Source: Tetrahymena elliotti 4EA
Lineage: Eukaryota > Ciliophora > Oligohymenophorea > Hymenostomatida > Tetrahymenidae
Direction: 5' to 3'
DNA length: 64,000 nucleotides
NCBI GenBank assembly: GCA_000231825.2
Contig: JH720303.1
Location: 706,574-770,573, forward strand
Made by a program: the position numbers and the translations under genes. The notes under the pieces are model-generated. The model made no database searches. It saw only the letters and a program-made list of their open reading frames with translations, and was not told where the DNA came from. This document shows positions 50,793 to 64,000 of this stretch, piece after piece (positions within the stretch are counted from its first letter, which is position 1; the number at the start of each line of letters is the position of its first letter).

Positions 50793-51779
50793 ACAACATT
50801 TTTAATTATTAGCCTAAAAAATATAAAGATAATTTATTTATATATTTTATATCAAGCAAAAAATTAATTTTTCTCAAAAAAATAAGATTAATTAAATAAT
50901 TTTCACACAATTTATTTTTTTTAAAAAATCAACAAAAACTTTACAAAATTGATTATTTTTATCGAGGCTTAAGAAAATCTAGAGTTACTAATATAAAAAT
51001 ATTCTGTATTAATTTAATTTTTTAAAAGCATTTTTAAAGATAATTTATATTTAAATATAAAAATAAAATCTTTACAAATGAGTGATCAATATTTCTAGCA
51101 AAATTCATTTTTCAATTTTATTATTTTAATAGTTATCCTAAATTTTAATTCATAATAATCATTTTTTGAAAAAAAAAGTAAGAAAATAAGAAAAAATAGA
51201 ATCTTTTTTATCCTTCATTAATAATGAGTGTGTTGCAATTTGAAAGCACTTGCTTTTCTTTTGGCTTTTAAAATAAAAATGAATAAAATTTTATTGAATT
51301 TTTAATAGAATTTATTTGAATTTGAAAATGGAATAGCTTATTTGTTTACTCTATATAAATTAAGAGGATGGATAATAATAAGATCATAAATTTATGAACG
51401 TATTTGTGAATTTAAAAAATACTAATTCGCAAAAATTTATAAATAATAAATCAGATTTTTTCAAATAAGATATTCAGGTTAGTAAAACAGTTTGCTTATC
51501 ATTAAAAAATATTGAAAATTTAGCAATTAAGATAACGATTTGCATAGAAAATTATGAATAAATAAGAATTCTAGGTAAGCTCTCTTTAGTAGAGTGAAAC
51601 TCTGAATACGGGACTTTCTAACATCAACTCTGTAGTAAAAATTTACTGAACATTAAATATTCAAAAACATATTTATATCATTTTAAATATTAAATATAAT
51701 TTTTTTAAATATAAAGCCGGTTAATAATGAGAAATTATCATAGAGAATATAAATTTAAGATTAATAGAGTGCTTTTAGA
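50793..51779. other. Intergenic region with a GC-richer patch
   Basis: About 1 kb between two plus-strand genes. Mostly AT-rich, but 51566-51650 is clearly less AT-rich and contains short hairpins; see the separate entry. Confidence 0.5.
51566..51650. ncRNA. Candidate structured RNA, unassigned
   Basis: A patch with markedly higher GC than its surroundings, 130-215 bp before the coiled-coil gene. It holds AGAGT-GAA-ACTCT (51591-51603) and AGTAAAAATTTACT (51634-51647) hairpins and two copies of ACTCTG. No match to U1, U2, U4, U5, U6, tRNA, SRP or telomerase RNA that I could recall. It may instead be promoter or 5' UTR sequence of the downstream gene. Confidence 0.2.
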
Positions 51780-54700
51780 ATGAATTAGTATTATCAAGGA
51801 TAAGAATAGCTTTTAGATTAGCAAATTCATATTTAGGATGTTGAAATGGATTATAATGAAAGAATTAATTCCATGAGAGAACTTTATGAAATGAGATTTT
51901 AAACTTTATAAGATACAATACGTGATGTTTATGAAAAAATTATAAAAGATGATTTAATCATAACTATGAAAGATAATCCCATATCTTAGGAATATATAAA
52001 TTAAAGAGTCAGGGAATTGTTTGAGGAAATAGTACTAAGTGAAAGAGAAGTTATTATTGATAAGCTCTCTAGTCAATACACATTTTTAAAAGCAGAGTTT
52101 TCTAAGCTAGAGAATGAAAAAAGAAGAGTATTCATTTATATTTTAAGTTTTAGTTCAATCAATTTGAATGCAAATATTTTAAATTTAAAAAAATTTTAAT
52201 TTTGCAAGCAGTTTTAATGCAAATGATAAAGGAAATTAAGAATGTTGAATCAAAATTAAAAAGAGATATTGAATATTTATGATAAAATATAAATATCAAA
52301 TAGATTTGTTATCTCAATTTTTATTATTTTTTAACTAGGAATCTTAATAGCATGATGATGAAATGGAAGAGAGTGCTAGAATTATTAATATGCTTAAAGA
52401 AGATTTGCATAAAGAGAGATAGAATAGATAGTTTTATGAACAAGAGTTTTAGAGGATGTAAAAAAAGATGAATGAAATAACAGAATAGTTTGAAGATGCA
52501 TTGAATAAAAAAGAACAAAAGCTACAAGATAAACTTGAATAAGAATAGAATCAAGTAATTTAACTAACTTAGAAATTTAATGATCTTGAAAGAGAATATG
52601 AATAATTGATGAAGTCTTAAAATCAAATTTATTCTGAAAATTAAGAATTGAGATAAAGAGGTGAGATGATGAAGGTAGATTTAAGTGAAAAATAATTAGA
52701 AATTAATACATACAAAATAGATTTAAATACTGCTGAAGATAAGATAAAACAGCATCTTAAATTAAATGATAACTTAAAACTTGAAATAAGTTAACTTTCC
52801 ACCAGATTTAACTAGTTAATGGAGGAAAATACTCACTTAAATATGGAATTAGAAAACACAAAACTTGATGCTACAACTATAGAAAACTAAATGCAATAGA
52901 AATTTTAACATGCTTAGCAAGTAATTAATAACAATTAGTCTTTTGAAAATAAATAAAAATATCTAAATTATAAATAGAGCTTATAGAAGGGTTAAGAATA
53001 CTTAGAAAAAGTTAAATAAAAAAATAAATAAAAATTAGAAGCTTATAAGAATAAAATTATAGAGTATAAGTAGAGAAATTAGGAGGCTGAGTAAATCATT
53101 AGATAACTCAAATAGGAACAGAATGAAGAAAAAGATAAAAATTAGAAAAGCTTATCTAACTGGGAGAGAATTCTTTAGGAAACTAAAATAGAATATGAAA
53201 GAAAGATTGAAGAAATACATAATGTATCTTAAATGAAATTTGTAAATATTTAATCTTAGTTTAAAAATTAAAATCTTAATAACTCAAAATAATGAAAAAT
53301 AATTGTTTAATTTTTAAATCATTTTAAAGGATGAAAACCAGAGGAGACATGATGAATATTTACAAGAATTATAGCTTCACTATTAGGAGACAATGAATTA
53401 AAAAATAGACGATATTAAGAATGAGAGTAATTTGGAAATAGATTAGCTGAGGTATTAAGAAAGGCAACTCAAGTAAATGTTAGAAGAAAAGTTGAATTAA
53501 TTATAAAAAGATTATATTTCTAAATCATTACATGATGAAATTATGGATGAAAAGAAAAAATCAATAGAAAAAATGAAGTAAGATTTTGATCACTTTTTAA
53601 ATGAGTTCAAAAAAGAATCTGAAATGAAGAGCGAACAAATTGAATTGAGAAAAAATAAAGAGCATGAATAATAGATCACATATTTGCAAAGTAATTTATA
53701 TTTTTAATATTTATTTTAAATTTATGAGTCGTTCAAATCAGATAATTTGAAGGAATTAGAAGAATCATTAAGAGAGTATAAGCTTTAGGGTCGTGAGCTT
53801 TAATCTAAAAATGAATAATTAGAGGATCAACAGTAAAAGATTATTGCTGATTTAGAAAATTAGATAAAATAAAATAGAATGTATGAAAGCGAGATTTAGA
53901 GACTTTAAGAGAAGCACAATAAATAAAAGAATAAAAACACTGAGCTTTAAAAGACATTAGATGATTTAGATTAGCTTAGTTCCTAACTTAAATCTGATTT
54001 AGAATCATCAAGAAGCACAATATAAAGATATTCATAAGATTTAGAAAATATTACTGTATAAAATGAGAAATTATTTGTTTAACTCAATGAATAAAAGCAA
54101 AAAAATACTGAACTCATAGGTTCTGTCTCAAACTTAAAAACAGAAGTTTCAAATGGATAATAAGTTATTTAATTTAAAGAAGAAGTTATCAAAAATATCA
54201 AGGAAAATTTGGAAGAGCTCAAATAAGAAAACAAATAATTAAACACTAAATTTTTTGATCTTTACAAAGAAAAAGCTTAAAAAAATGTAAATTTTTTTAA
54301 GAAAATATTTCAAAATTAAATTTTAATTGAAATTTTTGAAAATAAAAAAATATTTGTTTGATTTGAACCAGCTTTTTTCTCCAAAGATTTTTTAAAGCTG
54401 GATCCATCCATATTAATAAAACAATTTTTACTTAAAATAGAAAAAATGTTCATAAATAAATTAAATATTTTTTATTATTAAGAATTTTTAAAAATTAATT
54501 TATGAATTTAGGAAGATGAAAGTAAAAGGTTTGAAGAAATCAATACTTCAATAACAAGATTGCAATATGAAATGCAAGAAAAAACTCATTAAACAGAAAT
54601 TTTAAAATCTTAATTAGAAACAGTTAGTGAACAGAAAAAGATTTTAGAAGAAGAAATTTAATATTTAAAGATAGATCTTCTTGAAAAAGAGAGAATTTCT

Positions 54701-56513
54701 CAATCTTCATTAAGAGAAAAGTTAGAATTAGAAAATTTGTTTACTAAAAAATTATAGCAATAAAAAGAATTAAAGTATTAGATAAAGAATGAGCTTACTA
54801 CAGAACTAACTAGGTTAAGAAAAGATTTGAGCTAAATTTAGGAGTTTGTTTAGCATTAAATTAAAATGAAATCAAATGAGATTGAATTGTGGGTCAAGAG
54901 TATTTAAGGAAAATCAAAAGATATTTTAAACAAATAAAATAATTAAATGTAAGAGAGATTGTAATTTGTAGAAAATGAGATATCTAGAGAGTGTGAAGAT
55001 TAGATTTAAGATTATAAGCATAGATTTGAATAAGAAATCTCAGAGTTATAACAATAAAAAGAAAGAGAAATAAAATAATTAAGTGATTATGTTAATAAGC
55101 TAAGTCAAGCAAATTAGGATTTGATAAATGAAAGCAAAGGCTATCAAGAAGAACTTAATGAACTTAAAAATTAATACGATCTCATATAATAATAGAATTA
55201 AAACTTATAAAAGACATATGACAATGCTATTAAAAAATCTGAATAAATGGAACAAACATTTGATTTGAGACTGAGGTATTTTTAATCTTTTTTAAATTAA
55301 ACATTTTCTTACATTATTTTTTAACAGTGAATATTAGCAAAGAAAGGAAGAGAGCGGATTAAAAAGAAAATAGATGGTAGAAAGAGAACTTGATATTGCT
55401 AATGAAGAAATTATTTAATGGAAAAATAAATATTAAAATCTCATTGACTAAATGAATAAAAATGTGGAGCAAATGTAAAGCTAAAGAGAAATAGAGGTCG
55501 AAACAGTGAGATAGAAAATGAATTTTTCTATTTAACAATTAGAGAGTCAGTTAGAATTATTTTAGTAAAATGAATTAGAGCTGAGGGATTCAATAGCTAA
55601 ATAAAATGAAAAAATTAACTTACTTCAAAAAATAATTCAAGAAAAAGAAGAGGCTTTTGAAGGTCTAAAGAGAGAAAAAGATCAATAAATAAAATCAGTT
55701 ACAGAAGTGGAGTTAGAATATAAATTAAAAGAGGAAGATTTAAGAAAATAGAAAAAGTCTTATGATGAATTACTAAGAGAGTAAGAAGACAAAATTAATC
55801 ACTTTGTTAATGAAATAACTATCCTAAATAGTAAAATCAACTAATTAATTGAAGAAAAAACTATTTTAATTAATAAGAATAAAGATTTGTAGTTTTAATT
55901 AGATCTTAAGCAATCATAACTCAACTAATTAGCAAAAGAGTTCCATGATAAATAAGCAAAATCTAATAAAGAAATAGAAGATTTGCACAAACTATTGACA
56001 TAATCTTTCAAGAATATGAATGAAAATTCTGAAAATATTGATTTAGCAAGAAAATTAGATGAAGAAACTCGATTATTGACTAAAAAGGTCAAAGATTTAT
56101 AACACATCAATAAATACTTAGAGATATCAAAAAGCCCTTCTTCAAAGTCTGGGGTTGTAATTCACACTTAGCAAACAAATTAAAATAGCAGCTTTTAACA
56201 AACCAATAATTTAAGTTAAAATTTACCAACCTATTAAAATAATAACTCTAATAATAGTATATTTTAGAATTAACCATCTTATTTTGGTAGCCACTCAAGT
56301 AGCCAAGGAAACCTACAATAATACAATTAAAACTCCAATATGGGTTACAACAATATTCACACTAATAGTCAATCTAATCTTCATAAAGCCCATTTCTAGA
56401 ACTCATAGAGCAATAATAGATATGATCCTGGATATTCAGCTCAATAAAAATAGCAAAACTAGATCATGCACTAACATGTGAATTAATTTAGTCCTTATTC
56501 TAAATAAAATTGA
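51780..56513 (+). CDS. Large coiled-coil protein (about 1,400 residues)
   Basis: Multi-exon gene from ATG 51780 to TGA 56511-56513. The N-terminal region (MNQYYQGQEQLLDQ, NERINSMRELYEMRFQTLQD, REVIIDKLSSQYTFLKAEF) is helical and moderately conserved-looking. From about 52339 to 56130 almost every segment is heptad-rich coiled coil dense in Lys, Glu and Gln. Introns lie at about 52129-52338 (with a short exon near 52206-52240), 53240-53330, 53690-53735, 54285-54510 and 55275-55328. After the coil comes a Ser/Asn/Gln-rich tail ending NQFSPYSKQN. No head domain, membrane segment or motor is present. Large coiled coils of this type in ciliates are often basal body, centriolar or cortical proteins, but no family is recognised. 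Some exon boundaries are approximate. Confidence 0.75.
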
Positions 56514-57445
56514 AAAAATAAAATATTTCTTTCTTTTTTGAAAAAATAATCAAAAAATTTTGAAAAAAAAAAAACATTTTATAATAAATTATTAAATCAT
56601 TTTTGTTAATGTATGTTACGAATAATTTTATTTTCGTATTATAAATAAATTATTATTTATAAAATAATCATTAAGTTATTTAAATGGTCCTATTTTTTAT
56701 TTCGATTTCGTTTTTTATTAAAATGTTTTAAAATTTTTTGATTTTTTTAAATTATTTTTGTGAACATTTTTGTTTATTTTTTTGATAATAAATTTGATGA
56801 TTTAAAGGTTGTATAATATCTATCTATTAATCAACCAATTTATAATTTGAATTATTACTTATTAACACAAGTTTTTAAAAAATCAATGTTGCTTTGAATG
56901 TTATTATGATTCTACAAATAAATGTAATGCACACATACATACATTATTTTGTTAGTTTGATTTTTAATTAAAAATATTCGTTAATGCGATAGATAATAAA
57001 TCCAATTTAAATTAAACATTTTGAAGATCTAATAATCTTAATTTTGAATTTTAAGCTAAAGAAAATACTTATTGATATTATTGACTATAAATTTCTATCT
57101 AAAATCGTAGAAGATATAATAAACAGAGTATAAAATATTTCAATTCTTATATCTATTGTATTGTCAGATATTAGTTATTGCAAATCCATAAAATGATTAC
57201 CAAAAAAAATTCTTACATAAATGATTTCTTTTCTTAAGTAAGTGATATAATAAGCCAAGAATAATAAAATAAGTTTTTCAAATATTTGATAATAATTGGA
57301 ATTAACACTTTCAGTACCTCTGGTTAAAATCTTACATATGAATGTATTAAGAAATGTGCAAGTAATTTTTTCATTTTACTTAAAGCAAATTCTTCATTTA
57401 TTTTAACTTGTTTCTTAATAACTAACTTTAGAGTCAATTCAAAAT
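56514..57445. other. Intergenic, AT-rich
   Basis: About 930 bp between two plus-strand genes with long A and T runs. Nothing recognised. Confidence 0.5.
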
Positions 57446-60400
57446 ATGAAAAAAAAAGATCTTTAAGAATAAGTATCTCAATTAAAGCAATAAATATAAA
57501 CATTAACTAAAAACGTAGCTAATACTCTAAATGGAGGAAATGAGTGGATTAATGGAAAGAACAATAATACATCTAGTTAAAATTCCAATCAGGCAGATGT
57601 AATATTCCAATTAAAGCTATTTAAAATAAAAAATTAAAAAATATTTTTATAGTAATCAAACTAAGATCCTAGTAGAGAGGGATCAAAATTCAAGAAAACT
57701 AATTTTGAAGGATTAGACATATAAGAAATCAATAGATTATTTTATGAAAACATAGAATAGAGTAAAACATTTATATTATATAAGTTTATTAGAATTATTT
57801 ATTTTTAAAAAAGGAAATTCTTAGTTTGCTCATAGGTTAGGTAATTCTACTAATAGTCAATAAGATCAATATCTAAATGAATAAAAAAATGATTTAAATT
57901 AAATATTATCTCCTAAAAATACATTAAAAAAAATGTCTTTTGAAAGCAGCTAAAGAAAATAAAGTCATAGTACACATATAGCACCTGTATCAAATTAAAC
58001 TAATTCATAAACTTAAAATATGAACAATAGATTTTAGTAAAAAAAAATTAGTGAGAATCTACATTTGAATAGTTTTGCTATTTCTTAAAGCGAATATCCA
58101 AATAGTTTAGAACAAAATCACCCATTAACAAGTTGTAAAAATTCTGATGGGGGTTAGTTAAAGCTAATGGATTTTTCTTCTCCTTCTCAAAAACGTCTTT
58201 CAGAAATAGGATAAAATTCTAATTAAAATAACAACTGCTAAAATAGATTTCTTAAGTAGATTGCTGAAAAAAATAGCTCAAAGAATAAAGAGAATTTATC
58301 TTACTTAGGAAATTTAGAATCTAAAGACAATTTAATTTCTAGCTCTTAATTTGAAGATAATAAAAGAAAATCATCTTTATCTCCTCTAAAGTCCACTTAA
58401 AATATTTTAGCTTAGTCTTAAGCAAGTCATTAAAATTCAATGAATTTCAATAAAAAAGACTAAAAAAAAGAAAGCAGTACTTAGAGCAGAAGTCGGAAAA
58501 GTTAAAATTAAAATAATAATTATAAAATGTACAAGTAGCCATGCTAAAAAAATGCAAATAGAAGTAAAAGTAACAACCCATCCAGGTCTAACTCTCGTAC
58601 CCCTAGAAACAGTAAATCTCCCTCTGCTATTAGCTTTAATGGAAGCTAATCTTTCAACTAAATTCCTTCTTATTTGAGAAATGTTTAATCAAAAATAAAA
58701 GATTAAATAGAATTTCATAAAGAATTAAAAAAGAAAGAATCAAAGCTAGGAGAATCTTAATAAAATCTTTTAATTTCATACAATCATCAAAAATCAAACT
58801 AGGAATTAAACTAAACTTATAGAATCTCACCATCATCTAAATTCTAAAATTCATAAGGATCAGATAATAGCATGTAGTTTTTTAACAGCCATAACTAAAT
58901 TGATAAAAAAGAAACCCAATAATAATTAAATAAAGCTCTTAAAAACCCAAACAAAAACTCAAAAGTTCTTGTTCTTGATAATAGCTTCAACTAGTCAAAT
59001 TCAAACATGAATACTATCAACTCTACTAAAAATATTCATAATTAATCAAATTAGGTTTTATAATAGAAAAATATTTAATAGGATTTATTAATAGATTCAT
59101 AAAAGTTTGCAACTAAATAATCATTTAATTCAAGAAATTAACTTTACAGCAACTCAATAACTGATGGAACAACTTAATAAACTACCTCCAACTAACTACA
59201 ATCAACATTAAATTAACAATAAGAAACACTATTTACAGGACATTTTAGGACAAAGAGTAATATTAGTGAATATTAAATCACAACTGAGGATCAAAATAGT
59301 ATTGAAAATAATTTTAACAATCATCAAAACTTAAGACATAATTAAATTAAAAACATGTATAATGCAAATGCTAATTACAATCAATAAAATACAATCAATA
59401 ATAAATTCACAAAAAATTCAGAAATACTTTAAAATCAATAATTCAAATAATCATTCGGAACAAATAGCAATTAAAATGGCTTGTAAAATGAAAATAGATT
59501 TGTTTCTAATTATTAAGGAAACTCAATTTAATAGCAAATTTGTATTTCTCCTAAAAACATGGGAGCATAATAATTTTAAATTTAGTAGAATTAATAAAGA
59601 AAAGTAAATTAAATTCATACAGAAGGTAGAAAATAGTCTGGAGGTTCATTACATGTAGATCACTTAAATGAAAATTTACAAGAAACCAAAAAGTAAAACA
59701 ACAAAAAGAATGTTTTAGAACTTGCAACAAACTTTTTAAAATCACCAATTATGTAATAACTTTGTAACAGTAAATAGTAGTAAGAATAGATAATACCTGT
59801 ATAAAATTAAGACATTTAAAATAGCATGATGAGTACTAATATTAAATAAATGCATTAAAACCAATACCAATCTGGAGATACATCATTAAACTAAGCTTAT
59901 TATTCTGATAATTCTAGAAATTTGAATAAAAAGTAAGATCAGTATTAAAAAAATAGCAAAAGCTGCTTCCAATAATAAATTTAATAACCTAATTCACAAT
60001 AAGTACCTATCCAAGAGTAACTTCAAGAATAAATGAAAAAATTAAATTATCTCCCTAAAAAGCATCCATGTGATTAAACTCTGAGCCCTTAAGATTTATA
60101 AATCTTACTTTAAAATTAAAATCCAAATATTTCTATAGCTTCTAATTATTAATCAGCTAGTTTTGGGAATTCAAAGAATTCTCAACCAAGCTATAATTCT
60201 GTAGGATAAACATAAAATTATCAATCTTAAGCAAGAAATAACACACTGAAAAATAGCTTTACTTAGAACCCACAAGCCTCTAGTAAATATTTATTCTAAA
60301 CTTAGAAAGTAGCTAATTTATTTATTTTTATTCAAGATGGAGAGTAGTCAATGGTAGCAAGCAGTTTATTCAGCTCATTTAATCCTAGCAATGAGACTAA

Positions 60401-60614
60401 AGGTAAAATTTTTTTATTTTTGAAATAAAATAAATATTTCTTTTTAATAGGGTTCTTTTAAAACGATTTTGAAAAAAGAATGAATGATTTAGGTAAGAGT
60501 AGTAATTCTAGAAAGCAATAAAACAGCTAAAATGATGCAAGCTCAAATATTTCATTCAATGCTGATTTATCAAACAATTTGATTCAACCTTAAATAGAAA
60601 ATCCATTTTATTGA
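57446..60614 (+). CDS. Long Asn/Gln/Ser-rich, probably disordered protein
   Basis: ATG 57446 opens MKKKDLQEQVSQLKQQIQTL, a short coiled coil, then continues almost entirely in low-complexity Asn/Gln/Ser/Lys sequence to TGA 60612-60614 (NPFY end), about 1,000 residues. Introns occur near 57620-57655, 57780-57820 and 60402-60450. A Ser/Arg/Lys-rich stretch around 58470-58620 (SKSNNPSRSNSRTPRNSKSPS) looks like a phosphorylation-prone basic segment. A short hydrophobic LFIFIQ lies near the C-terminus. Frequent TAA/TAG codons make the standard-code frame useless. Function not recognised; exact splice sites approximate. Confidence 0.65.
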
Positions 60615-61408
60615 AAATAACTCAATTTTCCAAATTATATTTCATAAAAATATTAAATTAAAAAATAAATTATAATTCAAATCTATTATTATGTTCCTTA
60701 TATATATTCACATATAAATATTTTATAGATCAACAATTTTCAATTTATTTTTACAATTTTTCAGCTTGGATTTAATATCAATAAAGCACTATTTTCTATA
60801 TTATAAAATACAATTAAAACAATTTATTCGTACCCAAATAATATTTTGGCTAAATCATTTTAAATAAACAACTTTTTTGAAATTAAACTCTGAAAAATGT
60901 GATAAACAAACTTATGATCAATAAGGAGATAAAAGTTACCCAAACTGAAATATATTTTATCTTCAGATTTTTGTCTAAAAAATGTAAGTAATTTTAATAT
61001 TTAAATTTAATCATAAGAGTACAAAATATAAAATAATTCAGATATGGAAATAAAAATATTTTATAAATTAAACTAATATGTAAATTGAATTATTTAGATA
61101 ATTTAAAATAAAAAAGTTTTAATGCAAATATATTTATAGAATATACAAAAGACAAAATTATAAAATTTATTTAATTGGTTATTTCATTTTAAAATTTAAT
61201 TTGTTTTAATTAATAATAGTTTTATTAGCATTTGCCAAATTAATTATATTATATAAGTATATATATTTAGTATATTGCTTGTAAAAGGTTTTTTTCATAT
61301 TGTATCGATTGAGATTTTAATTTGTTAAGTTAAAATGATATTGAAATTAATCAAAATATCAAACTGGTTAATATGTTGTTATTAATTTTGATGTTTTTAA
61401 CATTTTTT
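60615..61408. other. Convergent intergenic region
   Basis: About 800 bp between the 3' ends of the disordered-protein gene (plus) and the HAT-repeat gene (minus). Very AT-rich; no structure recognised. Confidence 0.5.
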
Positions 61409-64000
61409 TCAAATTTAATTTAGAGATTAGTCTAAATAGAATATTGTTTTCCATCTAATTTCTTAAGGAATATTTTCATTGAAGAAAAGGTCATTATACT
61501 CAGTTAGAGCAGTTATCATAGGTGTATATTATTTTTCAGATTAAAGATCTATTGATGCCATTCTTTTTTGGTAATATACAAATGTGTTGTCTACTTCTTA
61601 TGAAACAAGTTTTTTCATTTTTTTCCATACATCTCTATTTTTATATTAATTTTACATTAAATTTAAAAAAAATATTTTCTATTTCTTTTTGCAATTAATT
61701 ATTTCTTTAAATTATTTTTAGCCATTATTTGATTTTTTTGAATTTTTATGTATTTAAAGAAAAAAAGTAAAATTAAATTGAATTAAAGATTTACATAGAT
61801 GTATCTCTGGTGGTTTCTTTCATGTAGTACCAAAGATGGCCATAGTTTGGCTGTGATATTATTGTTTTCTTATTTTTTAACATTTATATCAAATATAAAT
61901 AAGATTATAAATAAATGATTACGTTTTTTAATTATTTAATTTAGTCTCTTTCTCCAAGGATGGTATACAATCTTAAAGCTTCGATGAAAGAGTCTCCATA
62001 TTAAGGAGTAAAAAATATAGCATATTCTAGGAATTATTTAGCTTTATTAAGGTCATATTTATTACCAAATGGATTCATACACAAACGTGCTCCTTCACAC
62101 CTATATTTATTAAAAATTTTAGCTTATGAAATAAAAGAATAATTTTGTACCAAACTTCTCCTGATTTTGGAACCTCTTCTAATGCAACTAAGAAGAATTC
62201 AAATGCAGAGTTGAGATCATTATTAGTAGCTTTAATGTGTTCTAGTTAAATCAATTCACCCCATAGTCTTCCAGCTAGTGTATGAGTGTAAAGAGATTCT
62301 TTAATGACTTAAGAAGCTTCTTTATGTTTTTTGTTTCTGATAAGCATGGAGATATATTCCATATAAATCTTTTATAAATAAATTAGATTTAAATATAATA
62401 CTCTAAAGATTAAATAAAATTTATTTTTTTATAAATTCTTAATTAATTAAAATAGAGAAAGATATTATAGAAGATTTGTTCTCTAAAAAAGTTAGATAAA
62501 GGAATATTATTAACAAATCTTATTTCTATTTGATAAATAGAGATTATATTTGTCTAAAATAAAATGAAACTCAATTATTAAATTATTTAAAAATGTGCAT
62601 TGACTGGCATTGATTTAGAAATGCTAATTTCAGATTCAAGTCAAGTTAAAGAATAAAATTTTACCTTCCATTCTGATTTCATGTAACTTTTAAGAGACTC
62701 CATTTGATTTAAAGCTGAAGGAATATCTCCCGCAATTTCTGCACATTTAGCTGCTTCAATGATCAGATAAGGCTTCTACTTCTCAGAACATGCTTCTAGA
62801 GTTTTCTAGATAACTCTATTTGCATTATCTTTATTTCCTAATAATAACTCGATCTTAGCTACTTAAATAAGAGGTTTCCATCTCATGCTTTCATGAGAGT
62901 TTCTTATTGACATCATTAAATATTATTTTGCGAGATTGATTGCATTCTTTTTCTCACATATTTAAGCAATTTCTAGATATATTTTCCAGATAATTTCTTT
63001 AGGCAAAGAAGAATTAGCTTGACGGATGAATTTTTCTAAGACGGATGCTTGAACAGTGGTGCAAGTCTTTTCATAAAGCTTCAAATATAAAGTCCATAAA
63101 CTTGTACATTTTAAACCTTTGTCTTAAGCTTATTAGCAAATATTCAAAGCCTTTTTATGAGAATTATATTAAAACAAAATTAATAAAGGCAATAATAATA
63201 GCAGTAAAAAATTTATAAACTGATGTAATTATCTGTAAAAAGAAATTTAAATAATAATGAGAAGAACTTCATATTAAAATATGTGGTATTAGAAAGCTAG
63301 GTAAGTATCTATCTCTTTATCATAAATTTATGGTTTTCATTTGATTTGATATTATTAGTAAGTGGGGAAACAGCAAAAATTAATCAAATAAATAATGTGA
63401 TTACTTATTAATATTTTCCTTGGAGCTCTAAGACTCTTGCGTATTCATAGCAGACTTAGCCGTTAAGATCTAAATAACTATGCAACATTTTTAATATTCT
63501 TTCAGCATTTTTAATATTTCCAAATCTAATTTCAATAAAGGCTCCTTCAATATAAATTTTCCAACATTTATCTATCTTTAACTAATTTAAATTAGAAAGG
63601 ATAACTCTGATGTCTTCAATTTTCCCAATTTTCTCAATGATCCTAAGAAGCTTCAAAATTAAACTATCGCTCATTTTGCAGAATGGATATGCATTTTCTA
63701 GAATTTCTTTGGCTTTATGTAAATTTCCATAATCTTCTTCCATTTTAGCATATTCTAGCCAAATCTTTTAAAATAAATTAAAAATTAATCAAAGAAAATA
63801 CCAAAGATGAAATGAATGATTAAGATTAATATCTTAATTGCAAATAATCAATTTGTTAACTAATTTAATCTGTTTAAATCAGTCAGTTGAATTTAAAAAA
63901 GATATGAAAAAATTTTAATAATTTTTAATTGATGCTAAAACCACCCAAATTTTAATTTAGCTTTTAGAGTGTTTTTAATTAACATAAAAATCTTATCTTT
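61409..64000 (-). CDS. HAT/TPR-repeat protein, 5' end beyond the window
   Basis: Minus-strand, multi-exon, C-terminal part of a helical-repeat protein, stop at 61411-61409. Exons include segments WLEYAKMEEDYGNLHKAKEI, LWTLYLKLYEKTCTTVQASV, IIWKIYLEIAQICEKKNAIN, WKIYMEYISMLIRNKKHKEA and CMNPFGNKYDLNKAKQFLEY. The spacing of Trp, Tyr/Glu and Ala/Lys residues (W..Y...E......A......A) is that of half-a-TPR (HAT) repeats. HAT proteins usually act in RNA processing (Prp6, Prp39, CstF-77 and Utp6 types). A distinctive FTPQYGDSFIEALRLYTILG segment followed by PNYGHLWYYMK near the C-terminus should identify the family in a search. The last recognised coding exon ends near 63770, and 63780-64000 looks intronic, so the gene probably continues to the right. 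Confidence 0.75.

Noticed and set aside
54300..54510. Separate short gene between coiled-coil exons
   Set aside because: The region has donor and acceptor sites in phase with the flanking exons and no protein-like frame; it is an intron.
1..64000. CRISPR array, insertion sequences, telomeric or rDNA repeats, internal eliminated sequence transposase genes
   Set aside because: No regularly spaced repeats, terminal inverted repeats with transposase, or G4T2 telomere-type repeats were seen; the window looks like ordinary macronuclear genic DNA.

Overview
The window is nuclear DNA of a ciliate, most probably a Tetrahymena-like macronuclear chromosome. It is extremely AT-rich. Every convincing gene is read through by in-frame TAA and TAG as glutamine and ends only at TGA (ciliate nuclear code). 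Many genes carry AT-rich GT-AG introns, start codons sit in A-rich contexts, and proteins are rich in Gln and Asn. A standard-code ORF scan shatters these genes, so coordinates below come from reading with TAA/TAG = Gln and joining exons. No transposon, CRISPR array, rRNA or telomeric repeat was seen.

Layout. 0-6.2 kb: three minus-strand genes (a probably mitochondrial TPR protein with a His-rich linker; a Gln/Asn-rich hypothetical; a 173-residue small membrane protein). 6.2-10.5 kb: a 4.4 kb gene-less stretch. 10.5-17.2 kb, plus strand: a seven-exon Na+/K+-ATPase-type alpha subunit and an intronless prolyl iminopeptidase. 18.5-21.0 kb: minus-strand acidic coiled-coil protein. 22.1-25.7 kb: plus-strand Enhancer-of-polycomb (EPL1) homologue, a NuA4-type histone acetyltransferase scaffold. 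26.7-34.2 kb, minus strand: NAD kinase, DNA polymerase epsilon subunit B, and a protein with two CAP (YkwD-like) domains. A tRNA-Val(UAC) lies at 35.2 kb. 35.8-39.2 kb: plus-strand coiled-coil protein. 39.3-43.1 kb: minus-strand divergent exportin-1 (CRM1)-like HEAT protein. 43.8-60.6 kb, all plus strand: a small Asn/Gln protein with four GxNxF motifs, a Ser/Asn-rich protein with two apparent frameshifts at 10-nt homopolymers, a ten-exon EMAP-like WD40 protein with an N-myristoylation-type start, a coiled-coil protein of about 1,400 residues, and a disordered protein of about 1,000 residues. 61.4 kb to the right edge: minus-strand HAT/TPR-repeat protein, truncated by the window.

The genes are independent eukaryotic units, not operons: housekeeping functions (replication, NADP synthesis, ion pumping, nuclear export, chromatin) are interleaved with ciliate-lineage low-complexity and coiled-coil proteins. 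The most interesting signals are substituted cation-site residues and an enlarged cysteine-containing extracellular loop in the P-type ATPase, the His-rich insert behind a predicted mitochondrial presequence, tandem CAP domains without a signal peptide, a structured element in an ATPase intron, and the paired homopolymer frameshifts. I found no convincing multi-gene new system.
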